The position numbers were made by a program, and so were the translations under genes. This document shows, in pieces, positions 26,860 to 34,759 of a DNA stretch of 36,033 nucleotides (its first letter is position 1; each line of letters starts with the position of its first letter). Location: the IMG/VR virus record IMGVR_UViG_3300041586_000038, positions 1 to 36,033 of that record, one strand, 5' to 3'. The notes below the pieces were generated by a model, which was not told the origin of the DNA, ran no database searches, and worked only from the letters and a program-made list of their open reading frames with translations. The stretch comes from a virus.

Positions 26860-27963
26860 TTATGCCGCGTTCGGATCAGTCGAGGCGGTATCAATGGCTG
26901 TCACGCCAAAGTCTTTGCCGTTGTAGCGGACCTTTTTCATGCCGCAGATCGTGCCGCAGTACACGGCAACTTGGTTGTCGGCGTCGAACATCTTTTCGAC
27001 CCAAGAGTAACGCGACCCTTTGTTTCCGCCTTGGCCATAAGCCACAACACCGGCCTGACGACCCAGCAACAGCGCGCGCGCCGCTTGGACGTTGCTGCCT
27101 GCGCCATAGTCGCTGAAACGGCGCACGTTTTCATGCTCGTGCAGGATCAGGCCATTGACCAGACCAAGCCCGCCTTTGGTGATTGGGGATTTACGCCCCT
27201 CGGAGGTGGCAAGCGCCTGCTGAACCTTGGTCCACGACAGATCGCCGGTTTCCGTGCGCAAGGAGTGGGCCTGAAATGGGGACATCAGGACCACATAGCG
27301 CTTTTCGCCTTCGACAGTGACCGGCGACATCTTCACAACGTCAGGGTTCACGGCGTTCATCATGCGCGGTTTCACCGCTACACGCTCAAGCAGGGCAAAC
27401 GACATTTTGTCGGCGGCGGCGATTGTGGCTTTGGACGTTGCAGCGCCACCGAACAAGATATGGTCTGCGTCAGGTGCTTCAACCGCGTTGCCAGCAAACG
27501 CCGCAGGGAATTTGCTGTCTTGGTTGATCGCGGAAAAGCCAGCATCGCCCGACAGGTAGACGAATAACCCTTCGTCCATCCATTCCGCGATATACTCGGC
27601 GCTCCGGTCCTTGGCGAGTTGGCGGAGGTTGTGCAGGGTGCGCTTCCGGCTCATTTTGCCGCCAGCCGATGCGCCTTTCCGCGCTTGGTCGATGCGAACC
27701 TTGTCTTGGTAGAAGGTCAGTGCTTCCTCGGACCCTTCGACCACGCTGTCGCCGTAGGTCATGCCGCCACGCAAGCGCATGTTCAGGTCGAACGATACTT
27801 CGTCGCCTGCATCATCTTCCAGTTCGGTCTTGCGCTGGATGATCGAGTTTTCGTTTGAACCAATGAAACGCGAGAAATACATCTGCTTTTCGGTGTCGGT
27901 TGCGAGGGCAATGCCCCACCGCTTTACGGCCTGTGGCGAGTTAACGCCTACTTGGGTCAGCAT
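26860..27963 (-). CDS. Major capsid protein (N4 gp56 / HK97-fold family)
   Basis: This 367-residue protein builds the icosahedral shell. It follows the scaffold-like gene and shows the layout of the N4 gp56-type capsid family: an N-terminal segment with residues QMYFSRFIGSNENSIIQRK, the block AGDEVSFDLNMRLRGG, then EGSEEALTFYQDKVRIDQ, and a C-terminal part with KPRMMNAVNPDVVKMSP and YVVLMSPFQAHSLR. There is no obvious separate prohead protease or delta domain. The start at 27963 has a strong AGGAGA 9 nt upstream. The leader is unusual: it carries two CACAGGA motifs and a hairpin. Confidence 0.9.
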   Translation of the reverse strand: MLTQVGVNSPQAVKRWGIALATDTEKQMYFSRFIGSNENSIIQRKTELEDDAGDEVSFDLNMRLRGGMTYGDSVVEGSEEALTFYQDKVRIDQARKGASAGGKMSRKRTLHNLRQLAKDRSAEYIAEWMDEGLFVYLSGDAGFSAINQDSKFPAAFAGNAVEAPDADHILFGGAATSKATIAAADKMSFALLERVAVKPRMMNAVNPDVVKMSPVTVEGEKRYVVLMSPFQAHSLRTETGDLSWTKVQQALATSEGRKSPITKGGLGLVNGLILHEHENVRRFSDYGAGSNVQAARALLLGRQAGVVAYGQGGNKGSRYSWVEKMFDADNQVAVYCGTICGMKKVRYNGKDFGVTAIDTASTDPNAA

Positions 27964-27982
27964 CTTGGAAGTCTCCTGTGGT

Positions 27983-28015
27983 CAAAAGAAAAGGTTGACC
28001 CAGACACTTCCTGTG
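27983..28015 (-). promoter_or_regulatory. Bipartite leader element upstream of capsid gene
   Basis: On the minus strand this reads CACAGGAAGTG, 15 nt, then TCTTTTG, ending 19 nt before the capsid ATG. The same two blocks at exactly the same spacing occur at 16560-16592 before the giant gene. A second CACAGGA (27971-27980) overlaps the capsid Shine-Dalgarno, and GGTCAA/TTGACC (27980-27985 with 27995-28000) can form a hairpin between the two copies. It may be a phage promoter or a translational (CsrA-type GGA) control site; sequence alone does not decide. Confidence 0.6.
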
Positions 28016-28048
28016 CATGGTTGTAAGGCTTGATACCACATATAGCGG

Positions 28049-28228
28049 TCATGGTTCAACTGTCTTTGATTTCTCGCGCCATGAGGCGGTTATCAACAGG
28101 TCTTTTGGAGCAACAATGCCGATCGACAGGCGTTGTTCTGATATGCGGGTGATATGGAAAACCACATCACCCACAATCACGGTGCCGGGGCTGTCCGCCA
28201 ATAATTCCACGTTTCTCATTAACATCAT
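28049..28228 (-). CDS. CsrA-like RNA-binding regulator (59 codons)
   Basis: This short gene starts at ATG 28228 (Met codons also at 28225 and 28219), with AAGGGG about 7 nt upstream, and ends at TGA 28049-28051. Residues 20-47 (GDVVFHITRISEQRLSIGI, then VAPKDLLIT) align with the heart of CsrA: GD, a beta-strand, then (V/L)xIGI-x-APK-(D/E)-x-x-(I/V). CsrA proteins are ~60-residue dimers that bind GGA motifs in mRNA leaders and alter translation. Two differences are notable. The N-terminal strand (MMLMRNVELLADSPGTVIV) is longer and diverged. The RNA-contacting Arg44 of E. coli CsrA falls on an Ala, although WREK follows. Altered specificity is possible. It precedes the major capsid gene, whose leader carries CACAGGA motifs. 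Confidence 0.65.
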   Translation of the reverse strand: MMLMRNVELLADSPGTVIVGDVVFHITRISEQRLSIGIVAPKDLLITASWREKSKTVEP

Positions 28229-28247
28229 GCCATGGCCCCTTTTTTGT

Positions 28248-29180
28248 TCAGCTTGCGAGATAGGCTTGCTGGTCTGCCTCTGACATTGCGGCGTACAGGG
28301 CCTCGCTTTTCACCGGGTCTTGGTCCGCGATGCGGTCGATCTGCGCAAAGCGTCCATCCTCCATGCTGTTGCTGTCGCTGGCGTTGGTGAGGTCTGCCAG
28401 TGTGCGGGGCGCGTCCGGGCGCTGGTCAGTGCGCAGCTTGACCTGATCGGCGTCGGCCTTCACATCGGCCTTTTGCCTTGCAGTCAGCACCGGCTGCGTG
28501 GGCAATTGCTTGCCTTCAACACCCTGATAGTGCGCGGCATAGATGCGGTGCGCCTGTTCGATCTTCTGCGCCATGTTCAACGCCTGGTAGGCTGTGTTGG
28601 TGTTGACCATTTTCAGGGCGGCATCCCAATTGTCGTAATGCTCTGGTTCGGCCAAGTAGGCGTGCTTCGCTTGGTAATCCGTGACCCTGGCGAACCACGA
28701 TTCACGGTATGCAGCGAAACCTTGCTCTGCCTGCTGCCCTGCGGCGTTCAGCGCCGCTTGCGCTACGGCCTGATCTTTGACCAAGGTAGAAAGTTGGACC
28801 TTCCACTCCGCGCTGGTGAGGTCGCCATCATCGTACTGCGTTTGCAGCAAATCAATCTTGGCGTCGAGTTCGGCCACGGTTGCTTCGGCGGCGCTCGTGT
28901 CGATCATGGCGGGGAGTACCGGGTCTGGTTTATCCGCGACAACGGGTGCTGTCTTTTCGATCAGATCAAGATCATCATCGGCTTCGCCACCCGGATCATC
29001 CAGCCCATCATCGTTCGCCGGCGCTTTAACGGTCAGGTCTGCATCGGGCAGTATCGGATCATCGCCCTCGTTCATCTCTGCGATTTCTTCATCGGTGAAA
29101 TGCTCACGCAGGCTGGCAAGCGTGAAAACTTCGGGGATATCGTCATGCGTCAAAGCGCTGGGTGTGACAGGGACATTCAT
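28248..29180 (-). CDS. Scaffold-like capsid assembly protein
   Basis: This 310-residue protein sits between portal and major capsid, the normal place for a scaffold. Its composition fits: a very acidic N-terminal half (EEIAEMNEGDDPILPDADL, then a D/E-rich stretch near 60-75), then a predicted coiled coil (ATVAELDAKIDLLQTQYDDG, then QVALNAAGQQ-type helices), and little hydrophobic core. The C-terminal third is helical and polar and ends SEADQQAYLAS. Scaffold proteins diverge rapidly in sequence, so the call rests on position, size and composition rather than on motifs. It is translationally coupled to the portal. Confidence 0.75.
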   Translation of the reverse strand: MNVPVTPSALTHDDIPEVFTLASLREHFTDEEIAEMNEGDDPILPDADLTVKAPANDDGLDDPGGEADDDLDLIEKTAPVVADKPDPVLPAMIDTSAAEATVAELDAKIDLLQTQYDDGDLTSAEWKVQLSTLVKDQAVAQAALNAAGQQAEQGFAAYRESWFARVTDYQAKHAYLAEPEHYDNWDAALKMVNTNTAYQALNMAQKIEQAHRIYAAHYQGVEGKQLPTQPVLTARQKADVKADADQVKLRTDQRPDAPRTLADLTNASDSNSMEDGRFAQIDRIADQDPVKSEALYAAMSEADQQAYLAS

Positions 29181-31498
29181 GCCATGAATCCTTCTGTGGC
29201 AGGTGGTGCTTGGGTTGGGTCTTGTGCTGGGCTTGCGCCCATGGCGGCCTGATCTTCGGCCTGCATCTGCTGCGCGGCTTGCTGTGCCTGCATCATTTGC
29301 TGTTGCTGTGCGGCCTGCTGTTCCGCCTTGGGGTCGCGCATGGCCTCTTGCTGGGCGCTCATGAGAACCCGGTCAGCGGCTTGTGCAACGGCTGGGGCTC
29401 CTGCGATTGCGATTGCGGCCTCCATGGCCTTTTGCAGCAGGTCGATCTGATCAGCGGCGCGGCTACCTTCCAGTTTCAGCGCCTCGGCCAGTGCCTTGCG
29501 GGCCTTGGCTTCCTTTTCGCCCAGGGTGGCCTCTGCATCACGCATTTGCAGATCGTTTTGGGCCTGCTGCGCCTGCTTGCGGTCGATGGTGTCCTGATCT
29601 GGGTTGTCTGGATCGGCGTCCGGGTCGTCTTGGCCGTTCATCTGCCGGATTCGCTTGACCAATTCTTCCTTTTTCGGAACGTCCATAGCTTCGATTACAA
29701 GGTCGAGGATGGAAACAACCATCTGCGGCGCTGTGGCGGCCAGCTTTGAGGACAGATCAAGCAACTGTTCGGCCTGCGCCTGCCGTGCGGACGCGCGCCA
29801 ATCTTCCTCGCTGATGATGAAATCGGCTTTGTTCGATGCGATTTCGCTGTCAGGGTTGGATGGATCGTTGATTTCCATGAAATCAGCGTTGCCGCGCATG
29901 TCTGTGACGCGGAATTGGTCCTTCTCGGTGTAGAATTGCTCCACATTCACGAGTAGCTTTTCGCCATGGATCACACGGGACAGGCGCAGGTTGTCAAAGA
30001 ACATCGAGGTCGCAAGCTGGCCCTGATCTTGACGGGCCACGATTGCCTTGCCCGATGTCGCGTTGCTTTTGCGACCGAGGTTTTCATCGGTCACGCCTGC
30101 AATGCTTTGGATCATCTGGGCATCACGGCTCATAAGGTCCATGTGTGCCTGTGCTACGCCAAAATCAGTCTCGATCTTGGGTGCATTTCGGCCTTGCTTG
30201 TGAACGATCACGCTATCAGGTCGGCCAGCCTCGTCGCGCAGTTCCTCTATATCCGCTACCGCGCCTTCCTCCACAGTGACGCGCACAGAGGACAGGTGGT
30301 GCAGGGCTTTGGATGCGCGCTTGTTCAGATCGCGGTTGATATCGCGGACGCCCCGGATCAGGCCATAGGGCAGGCCGGTTGCATGGTCGCGGTATCCCCA
30401 AACGGGTGTGAACGGGAACCGGCCATGGCGGTACGGGCTTTCGCGCAGGTCCATCAAGCCAGCATCCGTTGCGATTGCCAGAAAGATCAACTCCCGGGGC
30501 CGCGCTACCAGTGACGACTTCCCGTCGATCAGGGATCGGTGGTGACCTGGCGACCATTCGTCAAACAACTCGCCATTGAATTGCCCGCCGCGCAGCACCT
30601 TGGCATCCTTGACCATGCGCTTGTACCACATTTCGATCACACGGACGCGGGGCCGGTCGGAGTAGAACAAAGACCGGAAATTGCCATAGGTCTGGTTGAA
30701 TTGATCCATTTCGGCTTCGTCCATGGGATCATCGCCCATGTCGTCAATGTCCTGCGCGCCCGGAACCACGTTTTTCGCTGACATTTCCAGAACGCCTTGC
30801 CGCTCCGGCCAAAGGGCTGCGCACACATCGAGGTCCAGCCACTTCGTGCGGCACACATAGCGGGCATCACGCAGGTCATATCGGGTTGAGGTGCTGTCCC
30901 AGAGCATCGCGCGCCAGTTTTCGGCCCGGTCGAACACGATTGGTCCATCTTCAGGTGAGGCTTGGCCTGTCTCCAGCCAACCAATGCCAGCTTTCACCGC
31001 GGAACCGAACGCCTGTGAGTGTTCGTGTTCGCTGCGGTTTTCATCAGACAGGTGCTTGAGAAGCTGCGTCTTTTTCTCGGCTGACTTCCCCCCCTCCTTG
31101 ACCCTGGGCAGGATCTTGTAATCCATGGTGGCGCGGCGCTGTGATCCCAATACCCAATTGACCGAGGTTTGGATCATGTTGAACACCAGCGGCGCTTGCC
31201 CACGGGCTGCAAGTTCCGCGATTTCTTCATCCGACCATTGTTTGTGGTCATAGAACGCTTCATCGGTCGCCATTTGCATCCGGTTTGAGGCTTGGCGCTC
31301 CAACTCTCTCATGTAATGGCCCATCAGGCTTGCGTGGCCTTGCTGGTTTTGGTGGCTGTCCAGCGGGTGAGGGCGCTTGGATTGGGCCTCGTAAAGGGCG
31401 GCGCGATTGCCAGTCTCCACCATGTCGAAGTAATCATCCCCCGGCGCGCGGCTTTTGCGGCCTGTGAATGATCCGGCTCCTGGCTCAATATTAAACAT
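29177..31498 (-). CDS. Portal protein (P22-type)
   Basis: This 773-residue protein forms the dodecameric DNA channel at one capsid vertex and docks the terminase and the tail. Supporting features are its size (P22 gp1 is 725 residues), its position after terL, the N-terminal region with QWSDEEIAELAARGQAPLVFN, and the central block GVTDENLGRKSNATSGKAIV at about residues 465-490, which is characteristic of P22-like portals. The last ~130 residues are very rich in Gln and Ala with heptad-like character and probably form the helical barrel/crown. The final TGA overlaps the next ATG as ATGA, the usual portal-scaffold coupling. Confidence 0.93.
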   Translation of the reverse strand: MFNIEPGAGSFTGRKSRAPGDDYFDMVETGNRAALYEAQSKRPHPLDSHQNQQGHASLMGHYMRELERQASNRMQMATDEAFYDHKQWSDEEIAELAARGQAPLVFNMIQTSVNWVLGSQRRATMDYKILPRVKEGGKSAEKKTQLLKHLSDENRSEHEHSQAFGSAVKAGIGWLETGQASPEDGPIVFDRAENWRAMLWDSTSTRYDLRDARYVCRTKWLDLDVCAALWPERQGVLEMSAKNVVPGAQDIDDMGDDPMDEAEMDQFNQTYGNFRSLFYSDRPRVRVIEMWYKRMVKDAKVLRGGQFNGELFDEWSPGHHRSLIDGKSSLVARPRELIFLAIATDAGLMDLRESPYRHGRFPFTPVWGYRDHATGLPYGLIRGVRDINRDLNKRASKALHHLSSVRVTVEEGAVADIEELRDEAGRPDSVIVHKQGRNAPKIETDFGVAQAHMDLMSRDAQMIQSIAGVTDENLGRKSNATSGKAIVARQDQGQLATSMFFDNLRLSRVIHGEKLLVNVEQFYTEKDQFRVTDMRGNADFMEINDPSNPDSEIASNKADFIISEEDWRASARQAQAEQLLDLSSKLAATAPQMVVSILDLVIEAMDVPKKEELVKRIRQMNGQDDPDADPDNPDQDTIDRKQAQQAQNDLQMRDAEATLGEKEAKARKALAEALKLEGSRAADQIDLLQKAMEAAIAIAGAPAVAQAADRVLMSAQQEAMRDPKAEQQAAQQQQMMQAQQAAQQMQAEDQAAMGASPAQDPTQAPPATEGFMA

Positions 31499-31967
31499 CT
31501 TGGATCATGCTCCGCTCGGTTACATCGCCGGTCAGGCGGTTGGTGATGATGATGTCGCCAAACACCTGCCGCTCGCCCTTGGGCGCCGGTGGCATGGCTA
31601 TCAGATCGGACAAGCGGCTGTTAACAACGTCCAGCACAGCCATTTTGTCGGCGGCGCTGTGGGGGTTGCCGGGTAGGAGCCCATCAGCAATCCATTCGGA
31701 CGAAAGGCGGCCGCAATGCTCTGGATCGCCCACGCCGGAATGTGCTGCCCACTTCCACGCGCTATCCAATGCGATGATGCAGGGGATCGTTCGGCCCCGT
31801 GCGATGGGTCGCAGGCCATGCAGCAACACAAGGCAGGGCTGGGTGTGGTTCCCATCGCGCAACCATGTGCCGATAAAGACGATGCCGTGTTTGCTGCCCT
31901 CAAACGCGCGCTTTCGCAGGTCGATAGCCGGGCGATGTATGGAGGTTGTGATTTTTCTGGCGGTCAT
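31491..31967 (-). CDS. Hypothetical protein between terminase and portal
   Basis: From the ATG at 31967, which overlaps the terL stop as ATGA, this is 158 residues. The frame is open farther upstream, but that part runs antiparallel to conserved terL sequence and is not used. It starts MTARKITTSIHRPAID, and has a hydrophobic central strand pattern (GIVFIGTWL, CLVLLHGL, IPCIIALDSAWKWA). The C-terminus reads QVFGDIIITNRLTGDVTERSMIQDV. No motif is recognised. Its stop overlaps the portal start by 8 nt, so it is translated as part of the packaging operon. A head-related or packaging-accessory role is only a positional guess. Confidence 0.75.
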   Translation of the reverse strand: MTARKITTSIHRPAIDLRKRAFEGSKHGIVFIGTWLRDGNHTQPCLVLLHGLRPIARGRTIPCIIALDSAWKWAAHSGVGDPEHCGRLSSEWIADGLLPGNPHSAADKMAVLDVVNSRLSDLIAMPPAPKGERQVFGDIIITNRLTGDVTERSMIQDV

Positions 31968-33595
31968 GCTGTCATTCCTGATGATCTGCGGGTTTTGCGG
32001 GGGATGACGGGCTGACCGTTCTTGACGTAGCCTTGGGCCTTCTGGCGGAAGGCATCGGCACAATGGCTGTGTTCGTTGTGCATGGGCTCGTCGGCCCACC
32101 ATTGGAGGGTGTTGTTCCATCCGCGCGAATAGGCTTCGAGGTGGCCGATGCCTTCCTTCGTGCCTTCTTCGTTAAATTCGTATTGGGGAAACTCCAGCTT
32201 GGCCAAGTCTATGCCGTGCTGGACACGTTGAACGCGGGGCACGACCAGCCAATTCCATGAGGGTCTGATGTTGCGCATCTGGCTGATAGCGTCTGTGGTG
32301 GCATTGATGCCTTGCCGGGTCTGTTCTGCGTCATGGGGCAGGTAGTGCGCGCCCCACACGCATTGCTGTTGCTCCATCCATAAGATGAAATGCAGGTAGC
32401 CTTGTCCTGACGCCTCATAGAACCGGACCCAGCGGTCGCGCCCGCCTATCTCCTGGTGCAACCATATCGCTGTGCTGTCTGTCGCGCCCAAATCCCAGAA
32501 CGAATTGACCGGGACGTGTCGCAGTAGCGGGTAATTGCCAATCCGGCCCTGCTGTCGGGCAACTGACACGGCAACGGCGTAGTATTTGCCCTCGTTGGAT
32601 GCCTGCCAGCATTCATCTGGGGTTGATGGGTACTCGCGCCACATCAGGTCAGGGGTGCTGGAGAAGTCGTTGTCGCGCTTGTTGATGTACCAAGCGCGCT
32701 GATCGAGGTCGATGGAGCAATCCATCTCGACCTCTACCTTGTCGAAATACTCATGCTCTTTGGCGCTGATGCGGATACCTTTGGGGTCGAGGCGATATCC
32801 GTTGTCACTCCACCACGCAAAGAAGTGGAACCGGTAATCTGTCGGCTTCAACTCGACCTTGGCCTGTTGCTGGGCCTGCGCTCTGCGGCTCATGTCGTAA
32901 AAAGCGCCTGCCTTGCCCTCGGCAGTGGATTCGATGAACACCAATCCGTTCTTTGGAACGCCCTGCAATGACCCTGTTGTGATTTCCACGGCCTTTTCCG
33001 GGTACTTGGCCGCGATCTTGCCCATTTCGCTGATGTGGAGGAAGTGCGGTGTGCCGCCGCGCGCGCTGCTGGTGACTTCGATTGACGATCCGTTTTCAAG
33101 AACGATCTGCGTCTGTGTGCGCTCTTTGATCGGTGAACAGCGTTTGATGGCCTCGGGCATGTTGTCGTAGGCGAAACAAACCTTCTTGCGATAGAGTTTT
33201 GTGGCGGCTTCCTTGGTATGGGCGATCACCACGACCTCTTGGTCGTTGTTGAACAGGGCATGATCCAGCGCCATGATTTCAATCAGCGTCGAAAAGCCCA
33301 TCTGACGCGCTTTTAGGATGATGTTTCGGTTGTTCAGGTCTGCCAGCAAGTGTCGCTGTGATGTGTTGGGGCAGAAGGGCACGGCGATTTCAGGAATATC
33401 GTCGCCCTCGTCCTCGTCGTCGCCCTTGGTCGTGATCTTGTAAATCGCGCCTGAAAATATGCGCCACTCCCATGATCCGATAGCGATCATCATCTCCGCT
33501 TCGGATTCCGGGATGAAATGTTCTGTCGCGGGCTTCCCGTCCAGAAATGCGAGGCGCGCGGCAAGCTGGGCCCTTGTGTAGGTCGAGGCGATCAT
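31964..33595 (-). CDS. terL: Terminase large subunit (ATPase and nuclease)
   Basis: This 543-residue protein is the packaging motor that pumps DNA into the capsid and cuts it. Visible motifs are the Walker A-like KARQMGFST (residues 95-103), a Walker B region FLHISE (185-190) with E190 as the likely catalytic glutamate, and the coupling motif ESTAEGKAG (222-230). A C-terminal RNase H-like nuclease follows, with candidate metal ligands D368 (WDLGATDST), D422 (YLPHDAE) and D514 (HSHCADAFR). Length is normal for the family. It overlaps terS upstream, and its TGA overlaps the next ATG as ATGA. Confidence 0.96.
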   Translation of the reverse strand: MIASTYTRAQLAARLAFLDGKPATEHFIPESEAEMMIAIGSWEWRIFSGAIYKITTKGDDEDEGDDIPEIAVPFCPNTSQRHLLADLNNRNIILKARQMGFSTLIEIMALDHALFNNDQEVVVIAHTKEAATKLYRKKVCFAYDNMPEAIKRCSPIKERTQTQIVLENGSSIEVTSSARGGTPHFLHISEMGKIAAKYPEKAVEITTGSLQGVPKNGLVFIESTAEGKAGAFYDMSRRAQAQQQAKVELKPTDYRFHFFAWWSDNGYRLDPKGIRISAKEHEYFDKVEVEMDCSIDLDQRAWYINKRDNDFSSTPDLMWREYPSTPDECWQASNEGKYYAVAVSVARQQGRIGNYPLLRHVPVNSFWDLGATDSTAIWLHQEIGGRDRWVRFYEASGQGYLHFILWMEQQQCVWGAHYLPHDAEQTRQGINATTDAISQMRNIRPSWNWLVVPRVQRVQHGIDLAKLEFPQYEFNEEGTKEGIGHLEAYSRGWNNTLQWWADEPMHNEHSHCADAFRQKAQGYVKNGQPVIPRKTRRSSGMTA

Positions 33596-34389
33596 TATTC
33601 GCCACCCCTGTCGGCGCGATTGATCGGCGCGCGTGAGGTTCTGGCCCTAATCTCCACCAGGGCGGCAGCGAGTGCGTTGACCATGCCCTCGTCGCGCTTC
33701 TGGAATACGCCTGTGCGCTCGGCCAACTGATCGAGAGCATGGGCCTTGTCGGCCATTTTGTATTCGATGCCGTTCTGTGTCTGCTTCACACCGAGGAACA
33801 ATTCACGCTCGGCGGGGTCCATGTCTCTGGTGTCGGCAAAGACAACGTAAGCCTGTCCCAATCCATCGCATTCCGCGCAATCGGGGTTTGCCTTGAGCGT
33901 TCGCCTGTATCCAAAGCCTCCTGACGCGCTTGGTGGCTTTTCACCCTTCTTCGCCGCGGCTGTTTCATCCATCCATTCTCGGGAGGTGCGCCATTGGTAC
34001 TTGCCGCCGATTCCCCAGCAATAGCGACATGCGCCGATGTGGTGCCCCGTCAGCTTGGAAGGGTCGGCTGTCGCAATCAGTTCCAGCTTGGCAACGATAT
34101 CTTCCGCCTTGAGGCTGATGCGCTCCAACAATTCATCCATGCCCACACGGATTGCGGCGGCGATCCCAACATTTCCCAACAATTTCGGACCTGCCACATC
34201 GGCGTGCTTTGGCGCATATCCGGCCTTTCGATAGGCATCAGTAGCGTTGCGGGACGCGAGATACTCGGCCACGAACAGCTTTTGTCTTGGTAAAAGTGGT
34301 CGCACATTAGCCACGCGGATACCCTGCCTTATGTGCCGCATAATGTGCATCAAAATCATCATCCACGCAAGACTGTGTGTTTTAGGCAT
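33595..34389 (-). CDS. terS: Terminase small subunit
   Basis: The core (LLPRQKLFVAEYLASRNATDAYRKAGY, with the later AGPKLLGNVGIAAAI) is the classic small-terminase DNA-binding segment that recognises phage DNA and loads the large subunit. It lies directly upstream of terL, joined by a TAATG overlap at 33593-33597. The longest frame starts at 34389, but the terminator stem ends there, so a transcript starting downstream of it would leave no room for a leader. A GTG at 34314, with AGGG 7 nt upstream and starting VANVRPLLPRQK, is the more likely start (239 residues). An unusual insert carries CRYC and CAEC pairs about 50 residues apart (121-124 and 171-174 from the long start), a possible zinc-binding site. 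Confidence 0.85.
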   Translation of the reverse strand: MPKTHSLAWMMILMHIMRHIRQGIRVANVRPLLPRQKLFVAEYLASRNATDAYRKAGYAPKHADVAGPKLLGNVGIAAAIRVGMDELLERISLKAEDIVAKLELIATADPSKLTGHHIGACRYCWGIGGKYQWRTSREWMDETAAAKKGEKPPSASGGFGYRRTLKANPDCAECDGLGQAYVVFADTRDMDPAERELFLGVKQTQNGIEYKMADKAHALDQLAERTGVFQKRDEGMVNALAAALVEIRARTSRAPINRADRGGE

Positions 34390-34390
34390 G

Positions 34391-34427
34391 AAAAAGCCCG
34401 CTCAACGGTGTGCTGGCGGGCTTTTTT
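34391..34427 (-). terminator. Bidirectional Rho-independent terminator
   Basis: An 11-bp perfect inverted repeat (AAAAAGCCCGC ... GCGGGCTTTTT) surrounds a 14-nt loop. The A/T ends give a U-run on both strands, so it can act in both directions. It lies just after the last small gene (stop at 34479) and immediately before the terminase frame. It therefore separates the small-gene transcript from the packaging/structural transcript. Confidence 0.85.
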
Positions 34428-34478
34428 GGTGGTGGCTGTGTGGTTCAGGCTACTCGTGCGGCTTGGTGCTGCCCTGTA

Positions 34479-34754
34479 TCAATAGCATCCGCCCATTTGC
34501 TCCACTGTTGGTGTGAAGCCGTGCGCCCTCTGAAAATAGTCGCTGTCTCCGTCCTCTTGTGCGCGCAGGTCGTCGGGTGTCGCCAGTGTGAAATTGTTCT
34601 CACTGACCGAGAACCAAGGCGTATCGCTGTCCTTATAGTGATATGTCGGGCCTCCTGTGCGCTCGTACAGTGCCGTGATGGTTTTCACGCCCCAGCACAC
34701 ACCGAAATCATTGGTGTATACCACCTGATCGCCAGCTTTGAATTTGTGCTTCAT
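34479..34754 (-). CDS. Hypothetical small protein with SH3/KOW-like N-terminus
   Basis: From the ATG at 34754 this is 91 residues. A perfect TAGGAGG lies 9 nt before that ATG. A second in-frame ATG at 34763 overlaps the upstream stop but sits directly on the Shine-Dalgarno, so 34754 is preferred. The first 55 residues (HKFKAGDQVVYTNDFGVCWGV, then TYHYKDSDTPWFSVSENNF) look like a small SH3-like beta barrel of the 'GD-V-Y-TND-G' type seen in many small phage proteins. The C-terminal third is polar. Function is unknown. It is the last gene before the strong terminator at 34391-34427. Confidence 0.7.
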   Translation of the reverse strand: MKHKFKAGDQVVYTNDFGVCWGVKTITALYERTGGPTYHYKDSDTPWFSVSENNFTLATPDDLRAQEDGDSDYFQRAHGFTPTVEQMGGCY

Positions 34755-34759
34755 GTCGA

